Notes: generated by a model from the letters alone, not told the origin. Positions 1-12,434 are shown, counted from the stretch's first letter. The stretch is 64,000 bases of DNA from Paraburkholderia caballeronis (GCF_900104845.1 NZ_FNSR01000001.1:1426001-1490000), one strand, 5' to 3'. Numbers and translations are program-made.

Positions 1-81
1 TCGTCGGGCGCGGCCAGCAAGGCGTCGAAGGACGTGGCAAGCCGCCCGAAGGCCGCGGCCCAGGCGCAAAAGAGCAAGTAA
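1..81 (+). CDS. C-terminal tail of an upstream protein (partial)
   Basis: Frame 1 is open from the window edge to a TAA at 79-81. It gives 26 residues rich in Ser, Ala and Lys, ending in Gln-Lys-Ser-Lys. A lysine/alanine-rich, low-complexity tail like this occurs at the ends of LysM or transglycosylase proteins and of basic nucleoid proteins. Nothing here identifies the family. A good terminator hairpin starts about 90 bases further on, which agrees with a real gene end here. Confidence 0.55.
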   Translation, partial: SSGAASKASKDVASRPKAAAQAQKSK

Positions 82-168
82 CAAGAAAAGCGGCTCGCGA
101 AGGGTGACCCCATGCGTTGCGGGGGCAACGCGTGAATTGCGCTCCGATCACTCATCGTTTTCCTGATG

Positions 169-197
169 CGCCGTCGCCTCCGGGCGGCGGCGTTTTT
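169..197 (+). terminator. Rho-independent terminator after the upstream gene
   Basis: A 10-bp stem (169-178 with 183-192, one G-U pair) closes a four-base loop and is followed directly by five T residues at 193-197. Confidence 0.75.
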
Positions 198-307
198 CGT
201 TTTCAGGCCGTCGAAGCGCCCGGTGCAAGGCCTGGCGAAGGCAGGCGGCACAGCGGCGCCGGTGCCGCGCCGGAGCCGGTATCCCTGACGGCTGGCCCAT
301 CTCCGGT

Positions 308-337
308 TTGAAGAAAAGGGTACTTTCGCGCTATAAT
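308..337 (+). promoter_or_regulatory. Predicted sigma-70 promoter for carAB
   Basis: A perfect TATAAT lies at 332-337, with TTGAAG 18 bases upstream at 308-313. This leaves a leader of about 255 bases before carA. The leader (338-599) has no convincing ORF. No clear ArgR or PurR operator was recognised by eye. Confidence 0.6.
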
Positions 338-599
338 TTCAAGGTTTGAGCTTATCAACCCGCACCCCTAGCGCCTACCTTCTCCCATCCGTTCATCCGC
401 CCGCGCGTTGCGCGCATTCCGCGGGTTGCCGGGCCAGCCGCCGGGTCGTTCGACCGCTGTGCGAGGCTTGCGCGATACCCCGGAATCGACGCTGCGAACC
501 GCGAGCGAGCCTGCCGCGAGCATTCCCCGCAATGCCCACGCCGCAAGCCGCACGGTCGGATAAACAGGTCGGCACAGGGTGTTCCCCAAGGAGTCTCCC

Positions 600-1760
600 G
601 TGTTGCCGTCTTTCTCTCCCGCTCTGCTCGCGCTCGCCGACGGCACGGTCTTTCGTGGTTACTCGATTGGCGCTCCAGGTCATACGATCGGTGAAGTCGT
701 GTTCAACACGGCGATCACCGGCTATCAGGAAATCCTGACCGACCCGAGTTATGCACGCCAGATCGTTACCCTGACGTACCCGCACATCGGCAACGTCGGC
801 GTCAACGCCGAAGACGTCGAGGCGACGAAAGTCCATGCCGCCGGGCTCATCATCCGCGACCTGCCGGTGCTCGCGTCGAATTTCCGGATGGAGCGCACGC
901 TGGCCGACTATCTGCGTGACGAAGGCGTGGTCGCGATCGCCGGCATCGACACGCGCAAGCTGACGCGCGTGCTGCGCGACAAGGGCGCGCAAAACGGCGC
1001 GATTCTCGCCGGTTCCGGCGACGAAGCAAAGGCGCTTGAGCTCGCGCGCTCGTTCCCGGGCCTCGCCGGGATGGATCTCGCGAAGGTCGTGTCCACGCAG
1101 CAGCCGTACGAGTGGACGACGACCGAATGGCGTCTCGGCGAAGGCTACCGCCAGCAGGCCGCGCCGAAGTATCGCGTCGTCGCGTTCGACTACGGCGTCA
1201 AGCACAACATCCTGCGGATGCTCGCGGAGCGCGGCTGCCACGTGACCGTGCTGCCCGCGCAGGCGAGTGCCGCCGACGCGTTCGCGCTGAATCCGGACGG
1301 CGTGTTCCTGTCGAACGGCCCCGGCGATCCGGAGCCGTGCGGCTACGCGATCCGCGCGACGCAGGAGTTCATCGCGCGCGGCATCCCGACGTTCGGCATC
1401 TGCCTTGGCCACCAGATCATGGGCCTCGCGGTCGGCGCGAAGACGATGAAGATGAAGACCGGCCACCACGGCGCGAACCATCCGGTGAAGGATCTCGCGG
1501 ACGGCCGCGTCGTGATCACGTCGCAGAACCACGGTTTCGCGGTCGATGCGGCCACGCTGCCGGCGAACGCGCGCGTCACGCACATCTCGCTGTTCGACGG
1601 CACGCTGCAAGGCTTCGAACTGACGGACAAGCCCGCGTTCTGCTTCCAGGGGCACCCGGAAGCGTCGCCCGGCCCGCACGACATCGGCTATCTGTTCGAT
1701 CGCTTCACCGCATCGATGGACGCGGCGAAAAACGGCAAGCGCGGCAGCGCGGCCGCCTGA
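600..1760 (+). CDS. carA: carbamoyl-phosphate synthase small subunit
   Basis: This is the glutamine amidotransferase subunit of carbamoyl-phosphate synthase. It releases ammonia from glutamine and channels it to CarB for pyrimidine and arginine synthesis. The 386-residue product has the N-terminal CPSase small-chain domain and a C-terminal class I GATase domain. The nucleophile Cys268 sits in GICLGHQ, and His352 and Glu354 sit in GHPEAS. GTG at 600 was chosen because AAGGAG at 588-593 lies at good spacing and the protein then begins close to the usual family start. A GTG at 579 would add seven residues. carB follows 177 bases downstream on the same strand. Confidence 0.97.
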   Translation: MLPSFSPALLALADGTVFRGYSIGAPGHTIGEVVFNTAITGYQEILTDPSYARQIVTLTYPHIGNVGVNAEDVEATKVHAAGLIIRDLPVLASNFRMERTLADYLRDEGVVAIAGIDTRKLTRVLRDKGAQNGAILAGSGDEAKALELARSFPGLAGMDLAKVVSTQQPYEWTTTEWRLGEGYRQQAAPKYRVVAFDYGVKHNILRMLAERGCHVTVLPAQASAADAFALNPDGVFLSNGPGDPEPCGYAIRATQEFIARGIPTFGICLGHQIMGLAVGAKTMKMKTGHHGANHPVKDLADGRVVITSQNHGFAVDAATLPANARVTHISLFDGTLQGFELTDKPAFCFQGHPEASPGPHDIGYLFDRFTASMDAAKNGKRGSAAA

Positions 1761-1792
1761 CGCGAACGCGCAGGCCAATAAAAGCACACGGC

Positions 1793-1828
1793 GCGCCGGC
1801 GGGAACCGGTCACGGTTCTTCCCGGCGC
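1793..1828 (+). other. Intergenic hairpin between carA and carB
   Basis: A long imperfect inverted repeat (1793-1808 with 1813-1828) closes a four-base loop in the carA-carB spacer. No T-run follows, so it is more likely an mRNA stability or translation structure than a terminator. The carAB pair is expected to be one transcript. Confidence 0.4.
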
Positions 1829-1937
1829 CTACCCGGCGGTACGCATATAGCGTCCGGCGCGGCCTCGAAGGCGCACGAGTTGCGACGCGGGCTGCCAACG
1901 GACGAACGACACAAAGCAATACATTAGCGAGAGCGTT

Positions 1938-4900
1938 ATGCCCAAGCGGACAGACATCAACAGCATCCTCATCATCGGCGCGGGTCCGATCATCATCGGC
2001 CAGGCGTGCGAGTTCGACTATTCGGGCGCGCAGGCATGCAAGGCGCTGCGTGAGGAAGGCTACAAGGTCATTCTCGTCAACAGCAATCCGGCGACGATCA
2101 TGACCGACCCGAATACGGCGGACGTGACGTACATCGAGCCGATCACGTGGGAAGTGGTGGAGCGCATCATCGCGAAGGAGCGCCCGGACGCGATCCTGCC
2201 GACGATGGGCGGCCAGACCGCGCTGAACTGCGCGCTCGACCTGCATCACCACGGCGTGCTCGAAAAGTACGGCGTCGAACTGATCGGCGCATCGCCGGAA
2301 GCGATCGACAAGGCCGAGGACCGCCAGAAGTTCAAGGACGCGATGACCAAGATCGGTCTCGGCTCCGCGAAATCCGGCACCGCGCATTCGATGGAAGAGG
2401 CGCTGAAGGTCCACGCGGAAATCGCGGTGGCGACCGGCTCCGGCGGTTATCCGGTCGTGATCCGTCCGTCGTTCACGCTGGGCGGCTCGGGCGGCGGCAT
2501 CGCGTACAACCGCGAGGAATTCGAGGAAATCTGCAAGCGCGGCCTCGACCTGTCGCCGACGCGCGAACTGCTGATCGAAGAATCGCTGCTCGGCTGGAAA
2601 GAGTACGAGATGGAAGTGGTCCGCGACAAGAAGGACAACTGCATCATCGTGTGCTCGATCGAGAACCTCGACCCGATGGGCATCCACACCGGCGACTCGA
2701 TCACCGTCGCGCCTGCGCAGACGCTGACCGACAAGGAATACCAGATCCTGCGCGACGCGTCGCTCGCGGTGCTGCGCGAGATCGGCGTCGATACCGGCGG
2801 CTCGAACGTGCAGTTCTCGATCGACCCGCGCACCGGCCGCATGATCGTGATCGAGATGAACCCGCGCGTGTCGCGCTCGTCGGCGCTCGCATCGAAAGCG
2901 ACCGGCTTCCCGATCGCGAAGGTCGCCGCGAAGCTCGCGGTCGGCTACACGCTCGACGAACTGAAGAACGAAATCACTGGCGGTCAGACGCCGGCGTCGT
3001 TCGAGCCGACGATCGACTACGTCGTGACGAAGATTCCGCGTTTCGCGTTCGAGAAGTTCCGCGAAGCCGACCCGCGCCTCACGACGCAGATGAAGTCGGT
3101 CGGCGAAGTGATGGCGATCGGCCGCACGTTCCAGGAGTCGTTCCAGAAGGCGCTGCGCGGTCTCGAAGTCGGCGTCGACGGGCTCGACGAAAAGACCACG
3201 AGCCGCGACGAGATCGTCCGCGAGATCGGCGAAGCCGGTCCGGACCGCATCTGGTACGTCGGCGACGCGTTCCGCGTCGGCATGACGCGCGAAGAAGTGT
3301 TCGAGGAAACGTCGATCGACCCGTGGTTCCTCGCGCAGATCGAAGAGATCGTCCGCAAGGAGAAGGCGCTTGCGGGCCGCACGCTCGCGAGCCTGACGAC
3401 GGACGAACTGCGTTATCTGAAGCAGAGCGGCTTCTCGGACCGCCGCCTCGCGAAGCTGCTCGGCGCGAAACCCGCCGACGTGCGCGCGCGCCGTATCGAA
3501 CTGAACGTGCGCCCGGTGTACAAGCGCGTCGACACGTGCGCGGCCGAGTTCGCGACGAAGACCGCGTACATGTACTCGACCTATGAGGAAGAGTGCGAGG
3601 CGAACCCGACGGACAACAAGAAGATCATGGTGCTGGGCGGCGGCCCGAACCGGATCGGCCAGGGTATCGAGTTCGACTATTGCTGTGTGCACGCGGCGCT
3701 CGCGATGCGCGAGGACGGCTACGAAACGATCATGGTCAACTGCAATCCCGAGACCGTTTCGACCGACTACGACACGTCCGACCGCCTGTACTTCGAGCCG
3801 CTGACGCTCGAAGACGTGCTCGAAATCGTCGACAAGGAAAAGCCGCTCGGCGTGATCGTGCAGTACGGCGGCCAGACGCCGCTGAAGCTCGCGCTCGATC
3901 TGGAGGCGAACGGCGTGCCGATCGTCGGCACGTCGCCGGACATGATCGACGCGGCCGAGGACCGCGAGCGTTTCCAGAAGCTGCTGCAGGACCTGAACCT
4001 GCGCCAGCCGCCGAACCGCACCGCGCGCGCCGAGGACGAGGCGCTGAAGCTCGCCGACGAAATCGGCTATCCGCTCGTCGTGCGGCCGTCGTACGTGCTC
4101 GGCGGCCGCGCGATGGAGATCGTCCACGAGCCGCGCGACCTCGAACGCTACATGCGCGAGGCGGTGAAGGTGTCGAACGATTCGCCGGTGCTGCTCGACC
4201 GCTTCCTGAACGATGCGATCGAGTGCGACGTGGACTGCATCTCGGACGGCGACGCGGTGTTCATCGGCGGCGTGATGGAGCACATCGAGCAGGCGGGCGT
4301 GCACTCGGGCGACTCCGCGTGCTCGCTGCCGCCGTACTCGCTGTCGAAGGAAACCGTGGCCGAGCTGAAGCGTCAGACTGCCGCGATGGCGAAGGCGCTG
4401 AACGTGGTCGGCCTGATGAACGTGCAGTTCGCGATCCAGCAGGTGCCGCAGATGGACGGCTCGAAAGAGGACGTGATCTACGTGCTCGAAGTGAACCCGC
4501 GCGCGTCGCGCACGGTGCCGTACGTGTCGAAGGCGACGAGCCTGCCGCTCGCGAAGATCGCGGCGCGCGCCATGGTCGGCCAGAAGCTCGCCCAGCAGGG
4601 CGTCACGAAGGAAGTGGTGCCGCCGTATTTCAGCGTGAAGGAAGCGGTGTTCCCGTTCATCAAGTTCCCGACCGTCGATCCGGTGCTCGGGCCGGAGATG
4701 CGTTCGACCGGCGAAGTGATGGGCGTCGGCCAGACGTTCGGCGAGGCGCTGTTCAAGTCGCAGCTCGCGGCCGGCTCGCGTCTGCCGGAGTCGGGCACGG
4801 TGCTGATCACGGTGATGGACGCGGACAAGCCGAAGGCGGTCGAAGTCGCGCACATGCTGCACGAACTCGGTTATCCGATCGTCGCGACGAAGGGCACCGC

Positions 4901-5192
4901 GGCCGCGATCGAAGCCGCCGGCGTGCCGGTGCGGGTCGTGAACAAGGTGAAGGACGGCCGTCCGCACATCGTCGACATGATCAAGAACGGCGAGATCGCA
5001 CTCGTGTTCACGACGGTCGACGAGACGCGCGCGGCGATCGCCGATTCGCGTTCGATCCGGATGAGCGCGCAGGCGAACAAGGTCACGTACTATACGACGA
5101 TGTCCGGCGCGCGGGCCGCGGTCGAAGGTCTGCGCTATCTGAAGAACCTGGAAGTCTATGATTTACAAGGCCTCCACGCTCGCCTAAACTAA
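1938..5192 (+). CDS. carB: carbamoyl-phosphate synthase large subunit
   Basis: This is the synthetase subunit. It makes carbamoyl phosphate from bicarbonate, ammonia and two ATP. At 1084 residues it has the expected full length. It has two homologous halves: an N-terminal carboxyphosphate half with its glycine-rich ATP-grasp segment near residues 170-180, and a carbamoyl-phosphate half starting near residue 560 with [12 protein letters not shown]-terminal MGS-like allosteric domain covers about the last 140 residues. The ATG is preceded by a purine-rich GCGAGAG. It forms an operon with carA. The leader between carB and greA is structured and may terminate some carAB transcripts. Confidence 0.98.
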   Translation: MPKRTDINSILIIGAGPIIIGQACEFDYSGAQACKALREEGYKVILVNSNPATIMTDPNTADVTYIEPITWEVVERIIAKERPDAILPTMGGQTALNCALDLHHHGVLEKYGVELIGASPEAIDKAEDRQKFKDAMTKIGLGSAKSGTAHSMEEALKVHAEIAVATGSGGYPVVIRPSFTLGGSGGGIAYNREEFEEICKRGLDLSPTRELLIEESLLGWKEYEMEVVRDKKDNCIIVCSIENLDPMGIHTGDSITVAPAQTLTDKEYQILRDASLAVLREIGVDTGGSNVQFSIDPRTGRMIVIEMNPRVSRSSALASKATGFPIAKVAAKLAVGYTLDELKNEITGGQTPASFEPTIDYVVTKIPRFAFEKFREADPRLTTQMKSVGEVMAIGRTFQESFQKALRGLEVGVDGLDEKTTSRDEIVREIGEAGPDRIWYVGDAFRVGMTREEVFEETSIDPWFLAQIEEIVRKEKALAGRTLASLTTDELRYLKQSGFSDRRLAKLLGAKPADVRARRIELNVRPVYKRVDTCAAEFATKTAYMYSTYEEECEANPTDNKKIMVLGGGPNRIGQGIEFDYCCVHAALAMREDGYETIMVNCNPETVSTDYDTSDRLYFEPLTLEDVLEIVDKEKPLGVIVQYGGQTPLKLALDLEANGVPIVGTSPDMIDAAEDRERFQKLLQDLNLRQPPNRTARAEDEALKLADEIGYPLVVRPSYVLGGRAMEIVHEPRDLERYMREAVKVSNDSPVLLDRFLNDAIECDVDCISDGDAVFIGGVMEHIEQAGVHSGDSACSLPPYSLSKETVAELKRQTAAMAKALNVVGLMNVQFAIQQVPQMDGSKEDVIYVLEVNPRASRTVPYVSKATSLPLAKIAARAMVGQKLAQQGVTKEVVPPYFSVKEAVFPFIKFPTVDPVLGPEMRSTGEVMGVGQTFGEALFKSQLAAGSRLPESGTVLITVMDADKPKAVEVAHMLHELGYPIVATKGTAAAIEAAGVPVRVVNKVKDGRPHIVDMIKNGEIALVFTTVDETRAAIADSRSIRMSAQANKVTYYTTMSGARAAVEGLRYLKNLEVYDLQGLHARLN

Positions 5193-5244
5193 GGTTTCGA
5201 TTGCCTGTCCAACCGCGTTGAAACCCCGGTGACGCAGGCATCAA

Positions 5245-5349
5245 CCGCTAACTGCCGCGGTTAAGCGGCGTCCCTGACAGGAGCGGCTGGACGCATTGGA
5301 TTGCGCGTCCGCCCCCATCGGGATGCACTTAACCGCGGTGATTTTTTTT
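5245..5349 (+). promoter_or_regulatory. greA leader with mutually exclusive hairpins and T-run
   Basis: Two pairings compete for the same bases. A local stem pairs 5245-5252 with 5260-5268. A long-range perfect 11-bp stem pairs 5255-5265 with 5328-5338 and is followed after three bases by eight T residues at 5342-5349. An extra small hairpin lies inside at 5289-5310. The layout is that of a terminator with an alternative anti-terminator, placed 30 bases before the greA start. It could also simply be the carAB terminator. Confidence 0.5.
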
Positions 5350-5378
5350 ATGGCCGGTTTCGGCCGCATGAGTTGTCT

Positions 5379-5855
5379 ATGAGCACGATTCCCTTGACCA
5401 AGCGAGGCGCAGACCAGCTGCGCGACGAACTGCAGCGCCTGAAATCCGTCGAGCGTCCGTCCGTCATCAATTCGATCGCCGAAGCGCGTGCGCAGGGCGA
5501 TCTGTCAGAAAACGCGGAATACGATGCGGCGAAGGAGAAGCAGGGCTTCATCGAAGGCCGCATCGCCGAAATCGAATCGAAGCTGGCGGCCGCGCAGATC
5601 ATCGATCCGTCGTCGATCGACGCGGACGGTCGCGTGGTGTTCGCGTCGACCGTCGATCTCGAAGACCTCGAATCGGGCAAGAAGGTCACCTACCAGATCG
5701 TCGGCGACGACGAGGCCGATCTCGAACACGGACTGATCTCGGTCAGCTCGCCGATTGCGCGCGCGCTGATCGGCAAGTCCGAAGGCGACGTTGCCGCGGT
5801 GCAGGCGCCCGGCGGCGTACGCGAGTACGAGATCATCGAAGTGCGGTATGTCTGA
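5379..5855 (+). CDS. greA: transcription elongation factor GreA
   Basis: GreA rescues backtracked RNA polymerase by stimulating transcript cleavage through the secondary channel. The 158-residue product matches the family length. It has an N-terminal coiled coil (about residues 1-75) containing the acidic tip segment with [13 protein letters not shown], and a C-terminal FKBP-like domain. The start at 5379 was chosen because the family begins close to this Met. The frame is open further upstream, but that part falls in the structured leader. The last codons overlap the following DUF4149 gene by eight bases. Confidence 0.97.
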   Translation: MSTIPLTKRGADQLRDELQRLKSVERPSVINSIAEARAQGDLSENAEYDAAKEKQGFIEGRIAEIESKLAAAQIIDPSSIDADGRVVFASTVDLEDLESGKKVTYQIVGDDEADLEHGLISVSSPIARALIGKSEGDVAAVQAPGGVREYEIIEVRYV

Positions 5856-6387
5856 ACTGCGGTCCGAACGGCGGCCCGACGTGGATTCTGGAACCTCAGC
5901 GCCTCATGGCCTGTTCGGGTTGCTCGCGATGCTGTGGGTCGGCGGGCAGGTGACGATCGGTTATGTGGTCGCACCGGTGCTGTTCGCGTCGCTCGACCGG
6001 ATGACGGCGGGCTCGGTCGCCGCGCAACTGTTCCGGATCGAGGGCATTGCCGGCGTGCTGTTCGGTGTGTTGCTGCTCATGCTGTGCAACGGGTTGTCGC
6101 GCCGCGGCGTAGTTGCGTACCGGCGGCTGCGCTGGCTGCTCGTCGGGATGCTCGCTTGCGTGCTGATCGGCTATTTCGCACTGCAGCCGTTCATGAACGC
6201 GCTGCGCATCCAGGCGATGAGTGCGGGGATGGACGTCGGCAGTTCGCCGTATGCAAGCCGCTTCGGCATGCTGCATGGTGTGTCGAGTCTTTTTTATCTG
6301 ATCGAGAGCCTGCTCGGGATTGCGCTGGTCTGGCTGCTGCCGGCGCATGGGCTACAGGCTCGTCCCGCTGACGACGCGGCTCGTTGA
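5848..6387 (+). CDS. DUF4149 family membrane protein
   Basis: A 179-residue protein with four predicted membrane segments (about residues 20-40, 65-85, 97-117 and 150-170), matching the small DUF4149 (TMEM205-like) family of unknown function. The first segment has the pattern [18 protein letters not shown] typical of the family. The ATG at 5848 lies inside the end of greA, so translation is probably coupled. The gene converges with yhbY. Confidence 0.8.
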   Translation: MSELRSERRPDVDSGTSAPHGLFGLLAMLWVGGQVTIGYVVAPVLFASLDRMTAGSVAAQLFRIEGIAGVLFGVLLLMLCNGLSRRGVVAYRRLRWLLVGMLACVLIGYFALQPFMNALRIQAMSAGMDVGSSPYASRFGMLHGVSSLFYLIESLLGIALVWLLPAHGLQARPADDAAR

Positions 6388-6436
6388 AGCGTTTCGCTGT
6401 CGCGGCGCGCGGTTTTTTACCGCGCCGTTGAGCGTG

Positions 6437-6457
6437 GGCGGCGGTCGAACCGCCGCC
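6437..6457. terminator. Hairpin between convergent DUF4149 gene and yhbY
   Basis: A perfect 9-bp stem (6437-6445 with 6449-6457) around a three-base loop sits in the 94-base gap between convergent genes. There is no strong T-run on either side, so termination is only suggested by position. A second weaker hairpin with a T-rich loop lies just upstream near 6400-6430. Confidence 0.35.
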
Positions 6458-6481
6458 TCACACCGCTTGGCTTCACACCGC

Positions 6482-7036
6482 TTATTTCGTTCCCTGATGC
6501 TGACGCTTCGCGCTCGTCTGGCGCTTCTTCGCGCGCTTGACGTTACCGCCCTGGGTCACGCGCTCGTTGCCGCGCACCACCACCTTCTGCGGCTTCGGGC
6601 GGCGCATCGGGTTGTCGCTCGGTTTGACGACCTTGACGACGCGCGGCGCGGCGCCTCGCTTGCCCGCTTCGCGGGCCTCGCGTGCACCCGGCACGTCGGC
6701 CGCGGGGCGCTTCACGGTGCCGCGTGCGCCGGCGCGTGCGGTGGTCGTCGTCGGCGCGGGTTCCTCGGGTTTCCAGATCACCAGCAGCTTGCCGATGTGC
6801 TGGATCGGCGCGGCGTTCAGCCGATCGCAGATTTCCTCGTAGATCGCGATGCGCGTTTCGCGCTCGTCGCCGAACACACGGATCTTGATCAACTGATGCG
6901 CGGAGAGGTGAACCCCGATTTCCTTCAGCACGGCGTCGGTCAGCCCCTCGGCGCCGACGAGCACAACCGGTTTGAGCGCATGAGCCGCGGAGCGCAGTTC
7001 GGCGCGCTGTTCGGCAGACAGTGAGAGGGCGGGCAT
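6482..7036 (-). CDS. yhbY: YhbY family RNA-binding (CRM domain) protein
   Basis: The first 95 or so residues form a CRM domain, as in E. coli YhbY, which associates with pre-50S ribosomal particles. The segment HALKPVVLVGAEGLTDAVLKE is followed by a GDERE-containing loop. Unlike the roughly 97-residue E. coli protein, this 184-residue product has a basic, disordered C-terminal tail rich in Arg, Lys, Pro and Ala, likely an extra RNA-binding extension. It is divergent from rlmE, another 50S maturation gene. I see no frameshift. Confidence 0.9.
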   Translation of the reverse strand: MPALSLSAEQRAELRSAAHALKPVVLVGAEGLTDAVLKEIGVHLSAHQLIKIRVFGDERETRIAIYEEICDRLNAAPIQHIGKLLVIWKPEEPAPTTTTARAGARGTVKRPAADVPGAREAREAGKRGAAPRVVKVVKPSDNPMRRPKPQKVVVRGNERVTQGGNVKRAKKRQTSAKRQHQGTK

Positions 7037-7252
7037 GGGATGTGGCAGACTCGACTAAAATGACGGCGCCCGCGCGGTCCGTCAATCGGACCGTCCGGCA
7101 GGCAGCGCGTCGGAAACAACGGAAAACCGTGAAGAAAAGCGGCGCGCGGGCGGCATCCGGAGGCAAAAGCCGGGCGGGCCGCGGCGACCGCACGAATGAA
7201 ACGCGTATTATCCGCTAAAAGCGCGGCATCACGCAGCAAGAGTTCACCTTTA

Positions 7253-7918
7253 ATGGCAAAAAACCGCTTCAACCAGTCGTGGCTGCACGACCATATCAAC
7301 GACCCGTACGTGAAGCTGGCGCAGCGGGAAGGCTACCGCGCCCGCGCCGCGTACAAGCTGAAGGAGATCGACGAGCAGGACAGGCTGATCCGGCCGGGCA
7401 TGGTGATCGTCGATCTCGGCGCGGCGCCCGGTAGCTGGAGCCAGTACGCGCGCAACAAGCTCGCGCAGAGCGCGCGGCGCGACGCGGAGCAGCAGGGCGG
7501 CGGCATCGACGGCACGATCATCGCGCTCGATCTGCTGCCGATGGAGCCGATTGCCGATGTCCAGTTCCTGCAAGGTGATTTCCGCGAGGACAGCGTACTT
7601 GCGCAACTCGAAGAAGCAGTGGGCGGCCGTCCGGTGGACCTTGTAATTTCCGATATGGCGCCCAATCTGTCGGGGGTCGCATCGGCCGATGCGGCGCGCA
7701 TCGAGCACGTATGCGATCTCGCGCTCGAATTTTCGCAGAATCATCTGAAGCCGGATGGCGCCCTTTTAGTCAAGTGCTTTCACGGCAGCGGATACAGCCA
7801 GATCGTCGAGAAATTCAAGCACCAGTTCAAGGTCGTGGCCGCCCGCAAGCCGAAGGCTTCGCGGGACAAGTCGGCCGAAACGTTTATTTTGGGCAAACAG
7901 TTGAAGCGGCCCGGCTGA
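7253..7918 (+). CDS. rlmE: 23S rRNA (uridine-2'-O)-methyltransferase RlmE
   Basis: RlmE (FtsJ/RrmJ) methylates U2552 (E. coli numbering) in the A loop of 23S rRNA late in 50S assembly, using SAM. The 221-residue product has the SAM motif LGAAPGSW near residue 60, the acidic SDMAPN motif, and the downstream lysine in [10 protein letters not shown], in the order expected for the K-D-K-E catalytic set. ATG at 7253 starts at the usual family position; the frame is open 19 codons further upstream. ftsH follows after 183 bases, the usual rlmE-ftsH pairing. Confidence 0.96.
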   Translation: MAKNRFNQSWLHDHINDPYVKLAQREGYRARAAYKLKEIDEQDRLIRPGMVIVDLGAAPGSWSQYARNKLAQSARRDAEQQGGGIDGTIIALDLLPMEPIADVQFLQGDFREDSVLAQLEEAVGGRPVDLVISDMAPNLSGVASADAARIEHVCDLALEFSQNHLKPDGALLVKCFHGSGYSQIVEKFKHQFKVVAARKPKASRDKSAETFILGKQLKRPG

Positions 7919-8101
7919 CGAAGCGATCCAGGGCTCTCGTCAAGCGCGGTTGGGCGGTCCGGAAAGCGGCTCCGACAGGCGTCGGAGGCTATTCTTGCGG
8001 TAGCTAATCGTTATGGCAGGGGCCTTCGGACTGGATTAGAATGCTTTGGTGGTGCCGCAAGGCAAATGTAGGCGCCCGTCTATGAGTGAAGGAGTGGTGC
8101 T

Positions 8102-9991
<1,890 letters not shown>

Positions 9992-10010
9992 ACGAAATCG
10001 CTTCGAATCG

Positions 10011-10048
10011 CGGGCCGGTGTGAATTCACATCGGCCCGTTTTGCTTTT
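10011..10048 (+). terminator. Rho-independent terminator after ftsH
   Basis: A 14-bp stem (10011-10024 with 10025-10038, one G-U pair) is followed by a T-rich tract at 10039-10048. It lies between ftsH and folP, so folP probably depends on read-through or its own start. Confidence 0.8.
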
Positions 10049-10072
10049 CCGGGTCCTTTGGGACTGATCGAC

Positions 10073-10957
10073 GTGTCCGACTTCTCCGTATCCGTTCTTC
10101 CACTTCCCGAGCCGCTTCAGTGCGGCCGTTTTACGCTGACCTTCGAGCGGCCGCTCGTGATGGGCATCCTGAACGCGACGTCCAATTCGTTTTCTGACGG
10201 TGGCCGTTATCTGTCGCGCGACGACGCATTGCGGCGCGCGGACGACATGATGCGCGAAGGCGTCGACCTCATCGATATCGGCGGCGAGTCCACGCGTCCC
10301 GGCGTCGAGCCGGTTCCGCTCGACGAGGAACTGGAACGGGTGATTCCGCTCGTCGAGCAGTTGCGCGGCGCGAATGTGCCGCTGTCCGTCGACACGTACA
10401 AGCCCGGCGTGATGCGCGCCGCGATCGCGGCCGGCGCCGATCTGATCAACGACGTATGGGGCTTCCGGCTGCCGGGCGCGATCGATGCAGTGCGCGACAG
10501 CCAGTGCGGGCTGTGCGTGATGCACATGCTCGGCGAGCCGCAGACGATGCAGGCGCACGAACCCGAATACGACGACGTCGTCGCGGACGTGCGGCATTTT
10601 CTCGAACAGCGCGTCGCGGAGCTTCAGGCGGCGGGCGTCGCGAAGGCGCGGATCAGCGTCGATCCGGGTTTCGGTTTCGGCAAGTCGGTGATCGAGCACA
10701 ACTACGCGTTGCTCGCGCATCTGCCGGATATCGCGCCGCGCGCGGCGCCGCCATATCCGATCCTCGCGGGGATGTCGCGCAAGTCGATGCTCGGCTCGCT
10801 CGTCGGGCGCAAGGCGCCCGAGCGCGTCGCCGCGAGCGTCGCGGCGGCGGTCTGCGCGGCGGAGCGGGGTGCGGCGATCATCCGCGTGCACGACGTCGCG
10901 CCGACCGTCGATGCGCTGAAGGTCTGGGCCGCCGTGCGCGACGCGGCGCGCGCCTGA
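10073..10957 (+). CDS. folP: dihydropteroate synthase
   Basis: This enzyme condenses hydroxymethyl-dihydropterin pyrophosphate with p-aminobenzoate in folate synthesis and is the sulfonamide target. The 294-residue product has the TIM-barrel signatures: a loop-1 motif near residue 32, GGESTRPG, DINDVWG-like, and the terminal R-x-H (IIRVHD). Loop 1 reads GILNATSNSFSDGG, where most family members have NVTPDSFSDGG, so the Val, Pro and usual Asp are replaced by Ala, Ser and Asn. GTG at 10073 was preferred because GGGA lies nine bases upstream; TTG at 10058 is an alternative. It is followed by glmM, as in many proteobacteria. Confidence 0.93.
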   Translation: MSDFSVSVLPLPEPLQCGRFTLTFERPLVMGILNATSNSFSDGGRYLSRDDALRRADDMMREGVDLIDIGGESTRPGVEPVPLDEELERVIPLVEQLRGANVPLSVDTYKPGVMRAAIAAGADLINDVWGFRLPGAIDAVRDSQCGLCVMHMLGEPQTMQAHEPEYDDVVADVRHFLEQRVAELQAAGVAKARISVDPGFGFGKSVIEHNYALLAHLPDIAPRAAPPYPILAGMSRKSMLGSLVGRKAPERVAASVAAAVCAAERGAAIIRVHDVAPTVDALKVWAAVRDAARA

Positions 10958-11032
10958 CCGGCGCCGACCGCGAGCAGATTAATGTCGGCCGGCGTCGCGC
11001 CGGCCATCAAAACAGACAAGGGAGACGACCAG

Positions 11033-12385
11033 ATGGGACGTCGTTATTTTGGTACCGATGGGGTGCGCGGCAAGGTCGGCGAGGCGCCGATCACGCCCGA
11101 TTTCGTGTTGCGGCTCGGTTATGCGGCCGGCAAGGTGCTCGCGTGTTCCGCGGCGACGTCGGGGCCGCGTCCGGCCGTGCTGATCGGCAAGGACACGCGC
11201 GTGTCCGGCTACATGCTCGAAGCCGCGCTCGAAGCGGGGCTGTCCGCGGCGGGTATCGACGTAATGCTCGCCGGCCCGATGACCACGCCGGGCATCGCGT
11301 ACCTGACACGTGCGCTGCGGCTCGCCGCCGGCGTCGTGATCAGCGCGTCGCACAACCCGTATTACGACAACGGGATCAAGTTCTTTTCGGCCGACGGCAA
11401 CAAGCTGCCTGACGACGTCGAAACCCAGATCGAAGCGCAGCTCGACCAGCCGCTCGACTGCGCGCCGTCCGAGCAGCTCGGCAAGGCGCGGCGTCTGCAC
11501 GACGCGGGCGGCCGCTACATCGAGTTCTGCAAGAGCACGTTCCCGCAGGCGTACAACCTGCGCGGCCTGAAGCTCGTGATCGATTGCGCGAACGGCGCCG
11601 CATACGACATCGCGCCGCATGTGTTCCACGAACTGGGCGCGGACGTGATCCCGATCGGCGTGTCGCCGAACGGCTTCAACATCAACGACGGCGTCGGCGC
11701 GACGGCGCCGGACGCGTTGGTCCGCGCGGTGCGCGCGAATCATGCGGATCTCGGCATCGCGCTCGACGGCGACGCGGACCGCCTGCAGATCGTCGACTCG
11801 GCGGGCCGGCTGTACAACGGCGACGAACTGCTCTACGTGCTCGTGAAGGACCGGATCGCGACCGACGGCAAGGTCGACGGCGCGGTCGGCACGCTGATGA
11901 CGAACCTCGCGGTCGAACAGGCGCTTGGCCGTCTCGGCACGAAGTTCGTCCGCGCGTCGGTCGGCGACCGCTACGTGCTCGAACAACTGCGCGAGCACGG
12001 CTGGCTGCTGGGCGCGGAGGGTTCCGGCCACATCCTGTCGCTCGACCGGCACACGACCGGCGACGGCATCGTGTCCGCGCTGCTCGTGCTCGCCGCGATG
12101 AAGCGCAGCGGCCAGACGCTCGCGGAACTGCTCGACGGCGTCGCGCTGTTCCCGCAGAAGCTGATCAACGTGCGGATCGCGCAGGGCGCCGACTGGAAGG
12201 GCAACGAGACGATCCGGCGCGCGATCGGCGACGCCGAGGCCGCGCTCGACGGCAAGGGGCGCGTGCTGATCCGCGCGTCCGGCACCGAGCCGGTGCTGCG
12301 CGTGATGGTCGAGGCCCGCGACGAGCACGACGCGGTTCATCACGCGGAATCGATTGCGGGGTCGGTGAAGCGGGCGATCTCCTGA
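11033..12385 (+). CDS. glmM: phosphoglucosamine mutase
   Basis: GlmM interconverts glucosamine-6-phosphate and glucosamine-1-phosphate for UDP-GlcNAc, and so for peptidoglycan and LPS. The 450-residue product begins [12 protein letters not shown]. It carries the catalytic phosphoserine loop with Ser106 in SASHNP, the Mg-binding DGDADR loop, and the C-terminal phosphate loop [15 protein letters not shown] at 11033 is used, with GGGAGA about ten bases upstream. The gene follows folP by 75 bases on the same strand and is probably cotranscribed. Confidence 0.97.
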   Translation: MGRRYFGTDGVRGKVGEAPITPDFVLRLGYAAGKVLACSAATSGPRPAVLIGKDTRVSGYMLEAALEAGLSAAGIDVMLAGPMTTPGIAYLTRALRLAAGVVISASHNPYYDNGIKFFSADGNKLPDDVETQIEAQLDQPLDCAPSEQLGKARRLHDAGGRYIEFCKSTFPQAYNLRGLKLVIDCANGAAYDIAPHVFHELGADVIPIGVSPNGFNINDGVGATAPDALVRAVRANHADLGIALDGDADRLQIVDSAGRLYNGDELLYVLVKDRIATDGKVDGAVGTLMTNLAVEQALGRLGTKFVRASVGDRYVLEQLREHGWLLGAEGSGHILSLDRHTTGDGIVSALLVLAAMKRSGQTLAELLDGVALFPQKLINVRIAQGADWKGNETIRRAIGDAEAALDGKGRVLIRASGTEPVLRVMVEARDEHDAVHHAESIAGSVKRAIS

Positions 12386-12400
12386 TCGATCCGTCCCCGC

Positions 12401-12434
12401 GCGGCGGGCGCGGCGCATCGGCGCGGCCCGCCGC
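12401..12434 (+). other. GC-rich hairpin downstream of glmM
   Basis: A perfect 9-bp GC stem (12401-12409 with 12426-12434) lies 15 bases after the glmM stop. There is no T-run, so it is at best a weak or Rho-assisted terminator. The rest of the 330-base glmM-pstS gap holds only the Pho box. Confidence 0.4.

Noticed and set aside
393..4967. A 1524-codon open frame on the minus strand opposite carA and carB
   Set aside because: It is antisense to two certain genes, its product is Arg/His/Asp/Val-rich with no domain, and such long open antisense frames are expected in this GC-rich, GC3-biased DNA. Similar frames opposite the ABC operon (28156-31929) and the adhesin (48363-50792) were rejected for the same reason.
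7060..7218. Small basic ORF upstream of rlmE
   Set aside because: The product is nearly all Arg, Lys, Ala, Thr and Ser, it has no Shine-Dalgarno, and it ends just before rlmE in the leader. It looks like a shadow frame.
12401..12434. Rho-independent terminator after glmM
   Set aside because: The stem is perfect but no T-run follows on the plus strand, so it was listed only as a hairpin.
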